From Basidiobolus meristosporus CBS 931.73 (taxonomy: Eukaryota; Basidiobolomycota; Basidiobolomycetes; Basidiobolales; Basidiobolaceae), in the NCBI GenBank assembly GCA_002104905.1, contig MCFE01000085.1, positions 114,076-178,075 on the forward strand: a stretch of 64,000 nucleotides of DNA, written 5' to 3'. A program made the translations under genes and the position numbers. Under the pieces are notes generated by a model, which made no database searches, had not been told where the DNA came from, and saw only the letters and a program-made list of their open reading frames with translations. Shown one piece after another: positions 35,781-47,100 of the stretch (positions are counted from its first letter, which is position 1; the number at the start of each line of letters is the position of its first letter).

Positions 35781-36179
35781 GGTGTCGAGTTGCTAAAAAC
35801 CACCAGTTCGATTGACCTCACACTAACTACACCAAGTGGACTACTTTCCGCTAAGATATCGTGCAAACAAATCAAGGATTTCAAAGCAATTCAACATTCA
35901 TTTCTACGTCACAAGTGGTTTAAACATGAACCCAGGAGAGCATTAATTAACCCAAACCGCCCACACAAATTACGAGGATAGCGCTTGTGATTGGAGGGAA
36001 TTCGGATCAGTGAGATGATGAGCAGTTAAAAGTTTTGTTCATAAGGCAGGGTGGGCTCCCTCTCCTCCCTAGTTACTCCTTTAGGGCTCTTATTTCAATT
36101 ACAGATTATGTGAGTGCTCATCCATCCGTTCATCCATCCATCCGTCACTAACGCATCTGTTCTCTCTGGATGATAGCAA
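35781..36179. promoter_or_regulatory. DOP1/RPS2 divergent promoter with probable RPS2 5'-UTR intron
   Basis: Just upstream of RPS2 the plus strand shows ATTAT|GTGAGTGC, a run of CATC/CATCC units, CACTAAC and GGATGATAG|CAAATGG. This fits a 5'-UTR intron (about 36111-36176) whose acceptor lies three bases before the start codon. Leader introns are frequent in fungal ribosomal protein genes. A pyrimidine-rich tract at about 36056-36080 resembles a transcription start region. Confidence 0.5.
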
Positions 36180-37023
36180 ATGGCTGACTCTGCACCGGCC
36201 GATAGTCGTGGACGCGGTGGTTTTGGACGTGGTCGTGGTGGACGTGGTGGTCGCGGTCGTGGCCGTCGCGGTGGTCGTAAGGACGAAGAAAAAGAATGGT
36301 TGGTTCCCGCTTCAACCGGCCCTGTTACGAAAGTTGAACTAACCGCCAGTGAATTACAGGGTTCCCGTTACCAAGCTTGGTCGTCTCGTCAAAGACGGAA
36401 AGATCAAGTCTATTGAGCAAATCTATCTTTTCTCCCTCCCTGTTAAGGAATATCAAATCATTGATTACTTCCTTCCTACCCTCAAGGATGAAGTTATCAA
36501 GATTATGCCTGTACAGAAGCAGACCACTGCTGGTCAAAGAACCCGTTTCAAGGCCTTTGTCATCATCGGTGATTCTAACGGACACGTCGGACTTGGTGTC
36601 AAGTGTGCCAAGGAAGTCGCCACCGCCATTCGTGGTGCCATCATCCTTGCCAAATTGAGCATCATTCCCGTTCGCAGAGGTTACTGGGGTTCTACCCTTG
36701 GTATGCCCCACACTGTTCCCGCCAAGGTCTCCGGAAAGTGTGGTTCTACTGTTGCTCGCCTTGTCCCTGCCCCCCGTGGTACTGGCATTGTCGCTGCCCC
36801 TACCCCCAAGAAGGTCTTGCAATTGGCCGGTATTACTGACTGTTATACCACTGCCCGTGGTTCCACCCGTACTTTGGGCAACTTTGTCAAGGCTACTTTC
36901 GCTGCTATCGGCAACACCTACACTTTCTTGACCCCCGATTTGTGGGCCGAGACCAAGTACAGCGTCGCTCCTTATCAGGAATTCTCTGACTATTTGAGCA
37001 AGGCACAAGACAAAAAGTACTAG
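36180..37023 (+). CDS. RPS2: 40S ribosomal protein S2 (uS5)
   Basis: Component of the small ribosomal subunit near the mRNA entry site. Two exons (36180-36298 and 36360-37023) give 260 residues. The N-terminus has the RG-rich arm typical of eukaryotic uS5 ([17 protein letters not shown]), a target of arginine methylation. The 61-nt intron (GTTGGT donor, CTAAC branch, TTACAG acceptor) splits a Trp codon and joins KEW to [17 protein letters not shown]. The S5 domain follows: [56 protein letters not shown] and [16 protein letters not shown]. The intron has no in-frame stop, so a retained transcript would run on for 39 codons before stopping at 36416. Codon use is that of a highly expressed gene. 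Confidence 0.97.
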
Positions 37024-37166
37024 GTGAATAGCTTTGACCGATGTTGCAAATTCCCTCGAAATAAATAATTGGAACGAATCCTACATCATTCAAAGTGTTT
37101 ATTATGTTGTTCTAAGGCCAAATTATCAGAATACATATGATATATCTAAGGAAACTCCATGCCTCC

Positions 37167-38723
37167 CTAATGCTTCTTTCTTCCTGTTCTTCTACGCGCA
37201 TGGTTGGGATTTTTCTTTCCAAACCCAATGGTTGGCATGCCGTTGCTGTCACGTCCCGCACCAGACACTAGCTTGGGAACGTAGTCAGGGTCGAATACAT
37301 CGACGGTATCCTTCTTTCTGCTGAACCTCAAGGCCATCTCGTATTCACGTTGATCTTCTCTCAAAATGATATTGTTGGATTTCTTTCCACTTTTGGGGAG
37401 AGGAATGGAGTACTATAAGCAAGATGACTTGGTTTAGCGTCATGTAGATGTAGGAATAGCACATGGGCGTGGTGATATTATACACACCTGAGTCCCACGG
37501 TTGTTGTATTGGAAGTTCTTCTTGAGGTAATATGTGACATTGCCGAACTCATCCACGCTGGTTGAGGTTCTCATGAGAGTGTTGTTCCCGCAACTGGGGC
37601 AGAATTTCTTCTCCATGTTTGTAGTGACCCTTGAGGGAAAATCGTTAGCTTGAGTAATAGCAATAAAGGCCTTAGTTGAAATTAGCTACTTAAAGCAAGC
37701 ATGGCAACGCAAGACCCATGTCTTGATTTGCTTGATGATAATACCATCGACTGAGATGAGCTTCAATCCTTGTTGTAGAAGAACGTTCTTCGGTACTCTG
37801 ATTAGCTTGCTATTCACAGCATGTTCCGATTAACCTGCACTTACTTGCATAGCAAAATCGGTGGTGATGCAGGCCACTTTAACAGGCTCTTCAGGAGCAT
37901 CGACGCCAGCAGCGCCAGCATCATTTCGCTTAAACTTGGAGATGTTATCGGGAGTGATCCAACCGTCATCGTCGTCATCGTCGTTGTTGTTGCTTTCCTC
38001 AGTAACTGGCTCTGGTTGTTTTGTCGAATCCTCTTGGTCCTCGCTGCTCTCACTGAGAGTAACCTTCTCGGTTAATTCCGATAATTCAGTGTCAACCTTA
38101 TCTTGAGATTCTGAAATAGGTGGTTAACAGACTAGCATGGTTAAGTAATAGTGATACGACGTGTATACCATCGACTTGGCTTTCAGCAGCCGGTTCCTCC
38201 GGCTTCGGAGCAACAGGCTTTCCTTTCTGTGTGTGAGCCTATTCCGAAAATCCTTTAGCTAAACCCACGACTATATGGCCAAACTAGATACCATACCTTA
38301 GTGGGCTCGGTTTTCAAATGTTCGATACCGACTTGCTCTTTCTCAAACATGTAAGCGAGAGCTAATACTTTAAGATCTACCGCTGACAAGGTAGCATAAT
38401 CGCCAGTCTTTCTAGCAAAAGCAGCGACTAAAGTAGCAGAGTAAAATTAGCAAGCTATTAAGTTCGTTGTATCCCGATAGAAACTATAGTCTACCGGCTT
38501 GGAGAGCTTCATCGGAAGGGATTCTGACTTTGAGGTCGAAGGGAAGTTGGGCAAGCAATTGACGGGATTGTCTATCCCTGATTTCGGCAAATACTTCGGG
38601 GATGGTATAGAAATGATCCGCAAGATGACCGATTTTTCCGCCCTTAAGAATAGGACCGGAATCTACAATCAAGTAGTTGACCTTTTGTGGCTCCTTGGGG
38701 AGGTCGTGATTTCCAAAACTCAT
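37167..38723 (-). CDS. NOB1: NOB1, 20S pre-rRNA endonuclease
   Basis: PIN-domain nuclease that cuts 20S pre-rRNA at site D to make 18S rRNA in cytoplasmic pre-40S particles. ATG 38723 opens MSFGNHDLPKEPQKVNYLIV then the PIN start DSGPILKG with its catalytic Asp, and FYTIPEVFAEIRD. Later exons hold an acidic and Glu/Lys-rich linker (about 37900-38330). Near 37560-37700 is the C4 zinc ribbon (LRCHACF ... FCPSCGNNTLMRTS), followed by YYLKKNFQYNNRGTQ. The C-terminus has the conserved NARRRTGRKKH-like tail ending at the stop 37167. It converges on RPS2, whose stop lies 143 bp away; both products belong to 40S assembly. Confidence 0.94.
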
Positions 38724-38915
38724 TTCAAAGAATATCAAGAGGACTTGCGACCAATTTCCAAGAAGTTATATTAATTATTTCTTTTTTTTACAACTCTTCA
38801 AGCCGACTTTTTTTCGAAATGGGTGGATTCTGTTCAAGATTAACCATCGACATAAACATGGATGATTTATTATGCAAAATCAAAAGAATAATCGGGAATT
38901 GTTGCAAGACGATGT

Positions 38916-40012
38916 TTAGTGCTCAACAAGGTGGAATTTGCCATGTCTGTCGATCACTGGGAAGCTGACCTTGACTAGATCCTCCCCAGATTTGACACCC
39001 ATTCCGGCAGTGACTATTTCGCCAGCCTTAATGGGCCCCACACCACTGGGAGTACCGGTAAGGATGATATCTCCTGGCTCCAATTTCATAATGGTGGAGA
39101 CGTGTTCAATCAATTTTGGAATGCTGGGGGCAATTCAATAGGTGAGAATGCGACATGCGCAGGTGCGTACTGCCATAAATACCTGAAGATCATGTCCTTC
39201 GTGTTGCCATTCTGTCTTTCCTCGTTGTTGACCTATGTTACGACAACCTTAGCTCAAGCCTGAGATTCGCCTTTGTTCTCGTATCCATTACCTTTAGCCA
39301 CAAGTTCACGTTCCCGGCATCTGGGATCTTGTTCTTGGCAATGAAATCACTTATAACACGTTAATTTTAGATGGTTGACTATGCACCGGTGATTTGCACT
39401 TACCTGATAGGTGTGAAGGTGTCAAATCCCTTGGCGGTACTCCAGGGAAGTCCCTTTTTCTTGGCATGTTCCTGAGACATTGGCGTTAGTGGGAGATGAA
39501 ACTAGGGGCATAAAAGCCAACTACACCTGAAGGTTGCGGGCGGTCAAATCAATGCCCAATGCATATCCTAGAGAATTAAGGTTAACACCATGTATCACAA
39601 TGCTAGCTGGCTGCCAAACTCTATACTCTACCGGCGATATAATGGTCAGCGTGGTGAGCATCGATATCGCGGCCTTCTTTGCCGATAACAACGGCCAATT
39701 CAACTAAAGTTCACAAGCATGAGTAACAAGGTCAGGATACGAAGTGCTCAGCAGACAGGAACAATACCTTCGTGGTGGACAACGCAGCCTTTGGGAATCT
39801 CAATAGATCCCGGCTGGACCAGATATGAAGAGGTAGGCTTAAGGAAGAAGAATGGATGAGAGGGAACCTGGTTTCCTAACTCCTTAGCGTGTTCGCTAAA
39901 CATTCCCAGTTAATTTCTTCAGGTAGGCAATAAAAATAATGGTTGCAAAGGCTTACCTGTAGTTTCTTCCGATAGCAATGATCTTTTTACCTATGCTTGC
40001 AAATTGGCGCAT
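38916..40012 (-). CDS. Fumarylacetoacetate hydrolase family protein (FAHD1-like)
   Basis: Predicted acylpyruvase/oxaloacetate decarboxylase of the FAHD1 type, probably mitochondrial. About 230 residues from six or so exons. ATG 40012 opens [19 protein letters not shown], then [20 protein letters not shown]. The metal site is visible as [17 protein letters not shown] (the E-x-E pair) followed by [14 protein letters not shown] with the Asp. Near the end, [17 protein letters not shown] and [15 protein letters not shown] are the usual closing blocks. An upstream in-frame stretch to 40159 lacks conservation and is not used. It shares a 652-bp divergent region with the HEM3 gene. Confidence 0.9.
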
Positions 40013-40664
40013 TTTCAAAGTGGTTTCTGTACAAGTATGAAGCCACCCTTTAAGCTTTATCTTTGATGTGGGAAATTCCTTAGCATGGGGATTGTCAGTA
40101 ATGACGTTTTGGAGGATCAATGGGGTTCTACCACTGTGGATGACTGGGTTTTGCTCCAAGTAGGGGAATTTTCGCTTGATGGGTATGGCTCAGCCAATCG
40201 CCTGGACAGCATCGCGCTATATGGCTAGATTAGTGGGAATTTCGAAATCCACGAGTCCAGGCAATTAGCAATAGGAAGTAATGATCCAATCCACTCAATC
40301 CGTTCAATCCATAATCGTTTCCAACCTTACAGCACCATCACATGAGGATTTCAGAGAATCCGGACAGCTTTGTGGATTGCTTAGCATCTGGATTCTATTT
40401 ATATTCTTGATTATCAATAATGGTTGTTATTTCGGAGCGAAGCACTGCGCTATGACTCGTATTTGAGCAATGTTGCTCAACTGATTTTGCAAGGTACAGA
40501 AAAACGAGATTGATGATTAATTCGGATTGATATCCGTTTATGTGTAAGTAGTGGGTTATAAATATGGGGCACCTTTGGTAAATTTTTTATCGCTGTACTG
40601 TACTGTATATCAGTTTTCTGTACTCTACAACGGATACACATTGTAGATTAATAGTTGTTTCGAA
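40013..40664. promoter_or_regulatory. Divergent promoter region FAHD1-like / HEM3
   Basis: A 652-bp gap between two divergent starts. A TATAAATA box at 40557 lies about 108 bp before ATG 40665, followed by a CTGTACTGTACTGTA triple repeat at about 40593-40607. No coding signal seen in between. Confidence 0.5.
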
Positions 40665-41749
40665 ATGACCAGTGTGCCTGTTACCGAGTCCAAAGCTGAG
40701 CATGGAGATGTCGCTACCATTTCTATTGGCTCTCGTAAATCCCAACTTGCTCTCATTCAAACATACTATGTGCGCGATAGATTGAAGGAGGTTTATCCCG
40801 AACGTGAGTTTCCCGTTGTCAAAATGTCAACCACCGGAGACAAGGTGCTGGACGTTGCCCTATCCAAGATCGGTGAAAAGTCCTTGTTTACCAAGGAGCT
40901 CGAGGTTGCTCTCGAAAATCATACGGTCGATTTAGTTGTACATAGCTTGAAGGATCTCCCCACCACTTTGCCTCCTGGTATGGTCATTGGTGCCATTTTG
41001 GAGCGTGAGGATCCGAGAGATGCAGTCGTCTTGGCTGAACGCTTCCAAGGCTTGACGCTAGAGGACCTCCCTGAAGCAAGTGTCATCGGTACCAGTAGCG
41101 TTAGACGGATCGCCCAATTGAAAGCTAAATACCCTCAATTCAATTTCCAAGATATCGTAAGAGTGCACATTCATGTAAGATGTGGCAGCTTTGATGTTTA
41201 CTGATATGTATATTATAGCGTGGAAACCTCAATACCCGACTCGCAAAATTAGACGATCCTAACGGCCCATATGCTGCCATCATCCTCGCAGTAGCTGGCT
41301 TGAAGCGCATGGGATGGGAGTCCCGCATTTCTCAAATCATGGTCGAATCAGATATGCTCCACGCAGTTGGTCAGGGCGCACTTGGCATTGAATGCCGTGA
41401 AGGGGATGAGAGAATATTGGATCTACTCTCCTTCCTTAACCACCGCGATACTAGATTGAGCTGCTTTGCTGAGCGTGGGTTTATGCGTAAGCTGGAGGGC
41501 GGCTGTAGCGTACCAATTGGCGTTACTACTGAATGGTTGGATGATGCGGGCACTCCTAACCGTCGCCTACGACTCCATGGTATTGTGTCAAGCCCCGATG
41601 GACAGGAAGTTATCCGGGACCAGATCATCGAGGAAATCGGTGACGACGAAACCAAAGCTACCGGCCTTGGCGAACACTTAGCAGAGCTTTTCATCTCCAA
41701 GGGAGCTGAAAGGATTCTAGAACCACTCAAGAACATTCGTAAATGGTAG
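40665..41749 (+). CDS. HEM3: Porphobilinogen deaminase (hydroxymethylbilane synthase)
   Basis: Joins four porphobilinogen molecules into hydroxymethylbilane in haem synthesis (EC 2.5.1.61). Two exons, 40665-41156 and 41219-41749, give 340 residues. The intron (62 nt, GTAAGA...TATAG, phase 0) restores [16 protein letters not shown]. Family blocks in order: [35 protein letters not shown] followed by [41 protein letters not shown] and [14 protein letters not shown]. The cysteine in that last block carries the dipyrromethane cofactor. No break seen. Confidence 0.97.
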
Positions 41750-42825
41750 ACATTTCCCCTCCTTAATGCACCTACTTCAAACCCTTCTCCGCCGTCGTTT
41801 AATCACCACCCATTGACACCTAATCTCTTGTTTCAATGTATTTTTTGCTCTACATGAATATACTTTGTGTGTCTTCGAAGGCAACCAACCACTTTTTCCT
41901 CTAACGTGCATCTATTACTCATCACACCAAATGGAGTAAATACAACCCCGTATCCATAAATGGAAATATTGATCCGGACCTTTACACTGAGTGTTGCCTA
42001 CCTCAAGACTGATAATATAGCGTGTGTGCTGTATCCCGGAGCTCAGATACTTCAGTGAATTACACATCACTGAGCAGCAGAAGTGCCACTTGGACACACG
42101 TACACCCGAAATTGCCGCTTAAATAGTTGTTGATCAGGAGCGATAAACCAGTGCTCAGATTCCTGTGTTGACTATTCATCGTTCAGCAGTCAAGTCCCCG
42201 GAATTGTCCGGTATAATGAAGAGTGTTAAACATGTATAATCAAAATTGCATATATGGAAACCTGAACTCATTTCGGAATACTTTCAACTGGTATACTTTA
42301 GATAGGAACTCAAGGCCCAAGTGTTGGACCAGAAACAACAATGTATTCGAGTTCGGGAACTTGGAATCGGGATTTCGTGGCGAACGTCTCACCCAACGCC
42401 TCTTACGAAGCAGCATCAATATTCGGACTATTATTTTCCTGGTTGATCCAATGATTACCATTTTGGTACGTTCCTGGCTCGAAGTGGGGCTGAAGCGCAG
42501 CATTGACACCTAGTATTATTAAGCCGATGATTAATATGAATCATCGTCGTGGTAGAAGCTATACGACTATCTGTCATATCGGGCCGGATATACATGGTAG
42601 TACCGTTGGAAGCACATTACGGGTTTGTTTATCCAGTATAAATCACCAAGTCGGACTTACGTAGCTTCCAAATCACTAGGATCCCTTCAACAGATTAGTA
42701 ATGATCCCCAAAATGCTACAGTTTCTAAGATTGGGTTAATCGAAATTGGTTTGCATTCTTTTGCCGGGGGTATACGAAATAAATAGTGAGCTAAGGGTTC
42801 TGTTTTCTGCATTCACTTCTTAGAC
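41750..42825. other. Long intergenic region between HEM3 and transaldolase
   Basis: A 1,076-bp gap between two plus-strand genes. A 96-codon frame at 42223-42513 begins with GTG and lacks any motif; I see no gene. The sequence TTCTTAG three bases before ATG 42826 looks like a splice acceptor, so a leader intron for the transaldolase gene is possible. Confidence 0.45.
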
Positions 42826-43788
42826 ATGTCTTCTATTCTCGATCAACTCAAGCAGCAAACCGTTGTCGTTGCTGACACTGGCGACTTCGAGACCATTGCT
42901 CAATACAAGCCAACTGATGCCACCACTAACCCTTCCCTCATCTTGGCCGCCGCTCAAAAGCCCCAATATGCTCATCTTATTGACAACGCTATTGAGTACG
43001 CCAAGGCCAAGGGTGGTGACGTCGACCAACAAACCGAAAACGCTCTTGATAAGTTATTGGTCAACTTCGGTTGTGAAATTTTGAAGCTTATTCCCGGACG
43101 TGTTTCTACCGAGGTTGATGCTCGTTTGTCCTTCAACAAGGAGGCTACCATCCAAAAGGCTCTCCAATTGATTGAGCTCTACAAGGCTGCCGGTATCTCC
43201 AAGGACCGTGTTCTTATCAAGATTGCTTCCACCTGGGAAGGTATCCAGGCCGCCAAGGAGTTGGAGGAGAAGCATGATATTCACTGCAACTTGACTCTCC
43301 TCTTCTCTTTCTGCCAAGCCGTCGCTTGCGCCGAGGCCAAGGTTACCCTGATCTCCCCCTTCGTCGGTCGTATTCTTGATTGGTACAAGAGCGCCACTGG
43401 CAAGACTTATGAATCCAACGAAGATCCTGGTGTCTTGTCTGTTCGCCGCATCTACAACTACTACAAGACTTACGGTTACAACACCATCGTCATGGGTGCT
43501 TCCTTCCGTAACACCGGTGAGATCAAGGAGCTCGCTGGCTGCGACTACTTGACCATCTCTCCTGCCCTTCTTGGTGAGTTGGCCGGTGAGCAAGCCGAGC
43601 TTGTTCGTGTCTTGAGCCCTGAATTGGCCAAGAAGGACCCCGAATCTAAGGTCACCTTTGATGAAACCTCTTTCAGATGGGCTTTGAACGAGGATGCCAT
43701 GGCCACTGAGAAGCTCAGCGAAGGTATCCGCAAATTCGCCCAAGATGGACTTAAGCTCGAATCTACCCTTCGCGGCAAGCTCGAATAA
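42826..43788 (+). CDS. TAL1: Transaldolase
   Basis: Transfers a dihydroxyacetone unit between sugar phosphates in the non-oxidative pentose phosphate pathway (EC 2.2.1.2). An intronless frame of 320 residues, the usual size. Visible blocks: [35 protein letters not shown], the Schiff-base lysine in [51 protein letters not shown] and [15 protein letters not shown]. Codons are strongly biased to C/T-ending forms (GTC, ATC, GCC, AAG), like RPS2 and unlike most neighbours, pointing to high expression. Confidence 0.98.
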   Translation: MSSILDQLKQQTVVVADTGDFETIAQYKPTDATTNPSLILAAAQKPQYAHLIDNAIEYAKAKGGDVDQQTENALDKLLVNFGCEILKLIPGRVSTEVDARLSFNKEATIQKALQLIELYKAAGISKDRVLIKIASTWEGIQAAKELEEKHDIHCNLTLLFSFCQAVACAEAKVTLISPFVGRILDWYKSATGKTYESNEDPGVLSVRRIYNYYKTYGYNTIVMGASFRNTGEIKELAGCDYLTISPALLGELAGEQAELVRVLSPELAKKDPESKVTFDETSFRWALNEDAMATEKLSEGIRKFAQDGLKLESTLRGKLE

Positions 43789-44119
43789 CTTCATAGATTT
43801 GTCAGTAACGGAAAATTAATGTAAACAAGTGTTCATTTTGTATTAAAGCATGAAAAATATATATCGCCAAATTGATTACGTCAAATGTGGAGTGATGCAT
43901 GGTTTAAGGGTTCTATACGGATGTTGGGTGTTTTGTGCACCGCAGTAATTCCAGAATATATCTCACGCGCCATGGAATCCCGTGTTTACATTTATTCACG
44001 ATCCCGGTTTTTTGGTTAACTCATAATATTGACCAGCTTCCAATTTACTGATGCTTGTTGACCAATATCAATCCAGTTAGTTGAAGGTGATACCTGCTCC
44101 TTTCCACGCTACCCTCAGC
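43789..44119. other. Intergenic between transaldolase and DNA2
   Basis: Contains the TAL1 3' flank (a TATTAAAG element near 43840) and the DNA2 promoter. Nothing else seen. Confidence 0.4.
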
Positions 44120-47100
44120 ATGTCTCGAACTTCGCAGGATAAGCCGAAAAAAAAGAAAGGAAAGGTGCGAAGCTGAAGAGCGATGTTAATTTTTGTTGTG
44201 CAAGAAGTGGGCGATTCACCATTATTGTTATTGGCATTTAGAACGTTGAAGACATCAAAGAGCACCATGACATCCAACGGTTTTTTGCCAGAAGCGATTC
44301 TTCGTTTTCCCCCAGTTCCAATAATTCCAGTAGCGCACACAAAGAAACGCAGCCAGAGAGCAATCCGAATCCGAAGCTCGACCACGAAGTCAAGTTTGAG
44401 GAGAATAGTCCCGGCTTCCACCAGAATCAAAGCAGTATAGGTTACTATTCAGGTCTCTCAATTTGGGTACTCGACCTGGACACTAATTGAGTTTCACATT
44501 GATGCAATAGACGCTAGCGAAGTCAACACTGCACAAAGAACGCCACCCTCCTCACCAAGGGTAAGGGGCTATCTCAAATCGCCGCGCTCAGACGTATTTT
44601 GGTCCACATCACCACCAGTAGCGAATCTTAAAAGAGTAGCTAAGCAGAACCAAAGTAAAGTATATGATCACACCGGAGATATAGAATATCAGCTCTAACC
44701 ATTTCTCCAACAGAAGCCAATGTTAATATAGAGGCGGAGGTTTCGGATCTGATTAAATTTCTGCAGTCAGGAGTGCCCAAGACAAAGCAGAAGAATACAG
44801 CCAAAGTAACCCTGCTTTAGAATATTCAAGTTGACACAGTATTGACCAGTGTGTGCAACCCCCTTTACCAATACTATAGGCCCACGAGAAACCGCTGGAG
44901 GAGTCTAATTCATTAAAAGAGTCGAGTGATATAAATTTGTTTGAGGATGAGCTATCCCAATCCCCTACGAGAGACAGAAAGAATCGGCGACATACGGCGA
45001 CCTTCCGGAGGTCCGTGACCTATGATATGAAACGCACCTCAGCTAGTGTAGATCGCGACGGGGTCAAACCCAAAAAGGAGTTTATGGATCTGTTGACCAA
45101 GTTGAAATCCGCCTTTGAGCAGTCGAAGAAAAGCCCGGGTTCTGACAAGTCAAGCGGTGAATCTTCCTCGATATCTCCTGGTTACATTCGACGAGCCGAG
45201 CTTTCCCCATTGCAGAATAGCCCAACACTGCTCAAGTCCAATTCATTCCCGCAAGCCATAAAGTTAGAAGAGGATTCCTCATCAACTAGTTTAGCAAAAG
45301 CCTTTAGTTTCACCGCGTTTGATAGTGCTCCTGTGCAGCCATCACACACAGCTATGAAGGTAGAAACCTCGTCGCCTAGCATGGATGACGAATTTGACGG
45401 GTTAGACTTTGATGAAGGAGAGTTGGAGCAAGTCTTGTGCAAGTACGATTCGTATAACTCCACTGAGAATTCATCGTCGAACTCATTCATCGACTCCGAG
45501 GAAAAAGCCAACACGAAGTCTACCCCGCAGTCGCAGTATCCTACACAAATACCTGGCCGTGTATTCACCCCGAAATACGAGCGATTTCTTGTGTTGGAGG
45601 TGAACTACTCCACTTACCAGGTCCAGAATTCTTATCAAACTGATCAGCAAGAGAAGGTAATATTCCTGAGTAGGCCTGCAGGTAGACCCTTTACTATCTA
45701 CTAATCCTATACCCCCCATGCAGATCCTACGCTTATTTAACGAAAACACCGGTATGGAACGCTATCTCCACTTGCGTGAAGACTGGTGGCATACAGGGGT
45801 CAATGTGGGGGATTACGTCCACATCATTGGAACTTTCGATGAGAACAATAGATGTTATCTCAACAACGCAGAGAACCTGCTTATCCTGCATCCAGATTGC
45901 CTGATATCCAGTACACATCTGTCAGACAGTTTTGTTTGTTTGCGAAAGTCAGTGTTGCAAGATAGGATTCGCGAGACTGGCGATACCAATGCGGCATTAG
46001 TCTACGGCCTGCTTCTACATACGCTGTTGCAGCGCGTCATGGCGGACAACGACTTCTCCACGCCAAAACTCCTAGCGGAAATCCAGAATCTGATCGTATT
46101 TTCGATTGAGGAGCTGTACTCGATTGGAGAAACGGAGGAAACTGCCATGGACCACCTAAAGGAGATGATTCCTTTGATCCAAGAGTGGTCATCGAAATTT
46201 GTTTGTGCTCGTCCAAAGGTAACATGAAATCTCCTAATGAAGGAATCGCGGTTTTTAACGGGGCTCTCAATTCCACCAGCCTGAAGGGATTATCGCTCAG
46301 CATCGGAGTAGCACTGGTGAGAAGCTGAATGTCTCCATCAGTAAAATCTTAGACATTGAAGAGCACGTCTGGTCACCGATGTACGGAATCAAAGGGAAAA
46401 TCGATGTTTCAGTGCAGATGAAAAAAATCGATTCAAGCCACAACACCAGCACCTTGGTGGCTCCCTTCGAGCTGAAGACCGGCCGAAGCTCCAAGGTGTT
46501 GGCGCATCGAGCTCAAACGGTTCTGTATACATTACTCATGTCGGATCGTTATGGTAAGTCTATTGTGTTGATCGAGAAAGCAACGCGACTAATATCCCGG
46601 TTAGACATCAACATCGCTTCTGGCCTTTTGTATTACATGAAAACCGGCGAAATGATCTCCGTCCCAGCGGTTAGGGACGAGGTGCGGGGTCTGATGATTG
46701 GGCGTAACCAGATGGCATCGTATCTTCTAAATCGAAGAAAACTACCACCCATGCTGGAGAACCTGCATACCTGTCAACGCTGTTACATGCTCGACTCCTG
46801 TTTGATCTACCACAAAGTAAGACGGCCTCTGCAAGCGCCGCTTTGATCTTACTAACGTTCTCCTCATTTAGACAGTCGAGAATGGCGATTCAAGTAGCAG
46901 TGGTCTAGGTGGTCTATTCGACTCCAAAGTCGGTCATATCACTGACAAGCACATTCAATTTTTTGACAAATGGGACAAGCTGATATCGCTTGAAGAGAAC
47001 GATATGCACAGGTTTCGCAAAGAAATTTGGTGTCTCTTGGGGGCCGAGAGAGAAAAGCTCGGAAGGTGAGGTCTTCAGATGATATGGACATCGCTTCGGT

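Noticed and set aside
36325-37008. A 227-codon minus-strand frame opposite RPS2
   Set aside because: Shadow of a strongly biased coding sequence; the plus strand is an unmistakable uS5 protein.
42223-42513. A possible small gene between HEM3 and transaldolase
   Set aside because: The frame begins at GTG, has no motif, and the composition looks non-coding.
43054-43794. A 246-codon minus-strand frame opposite transaldolase
   Set aside because: Same cause: codon bias of a highly expressed gene leaves the reverse strand open.
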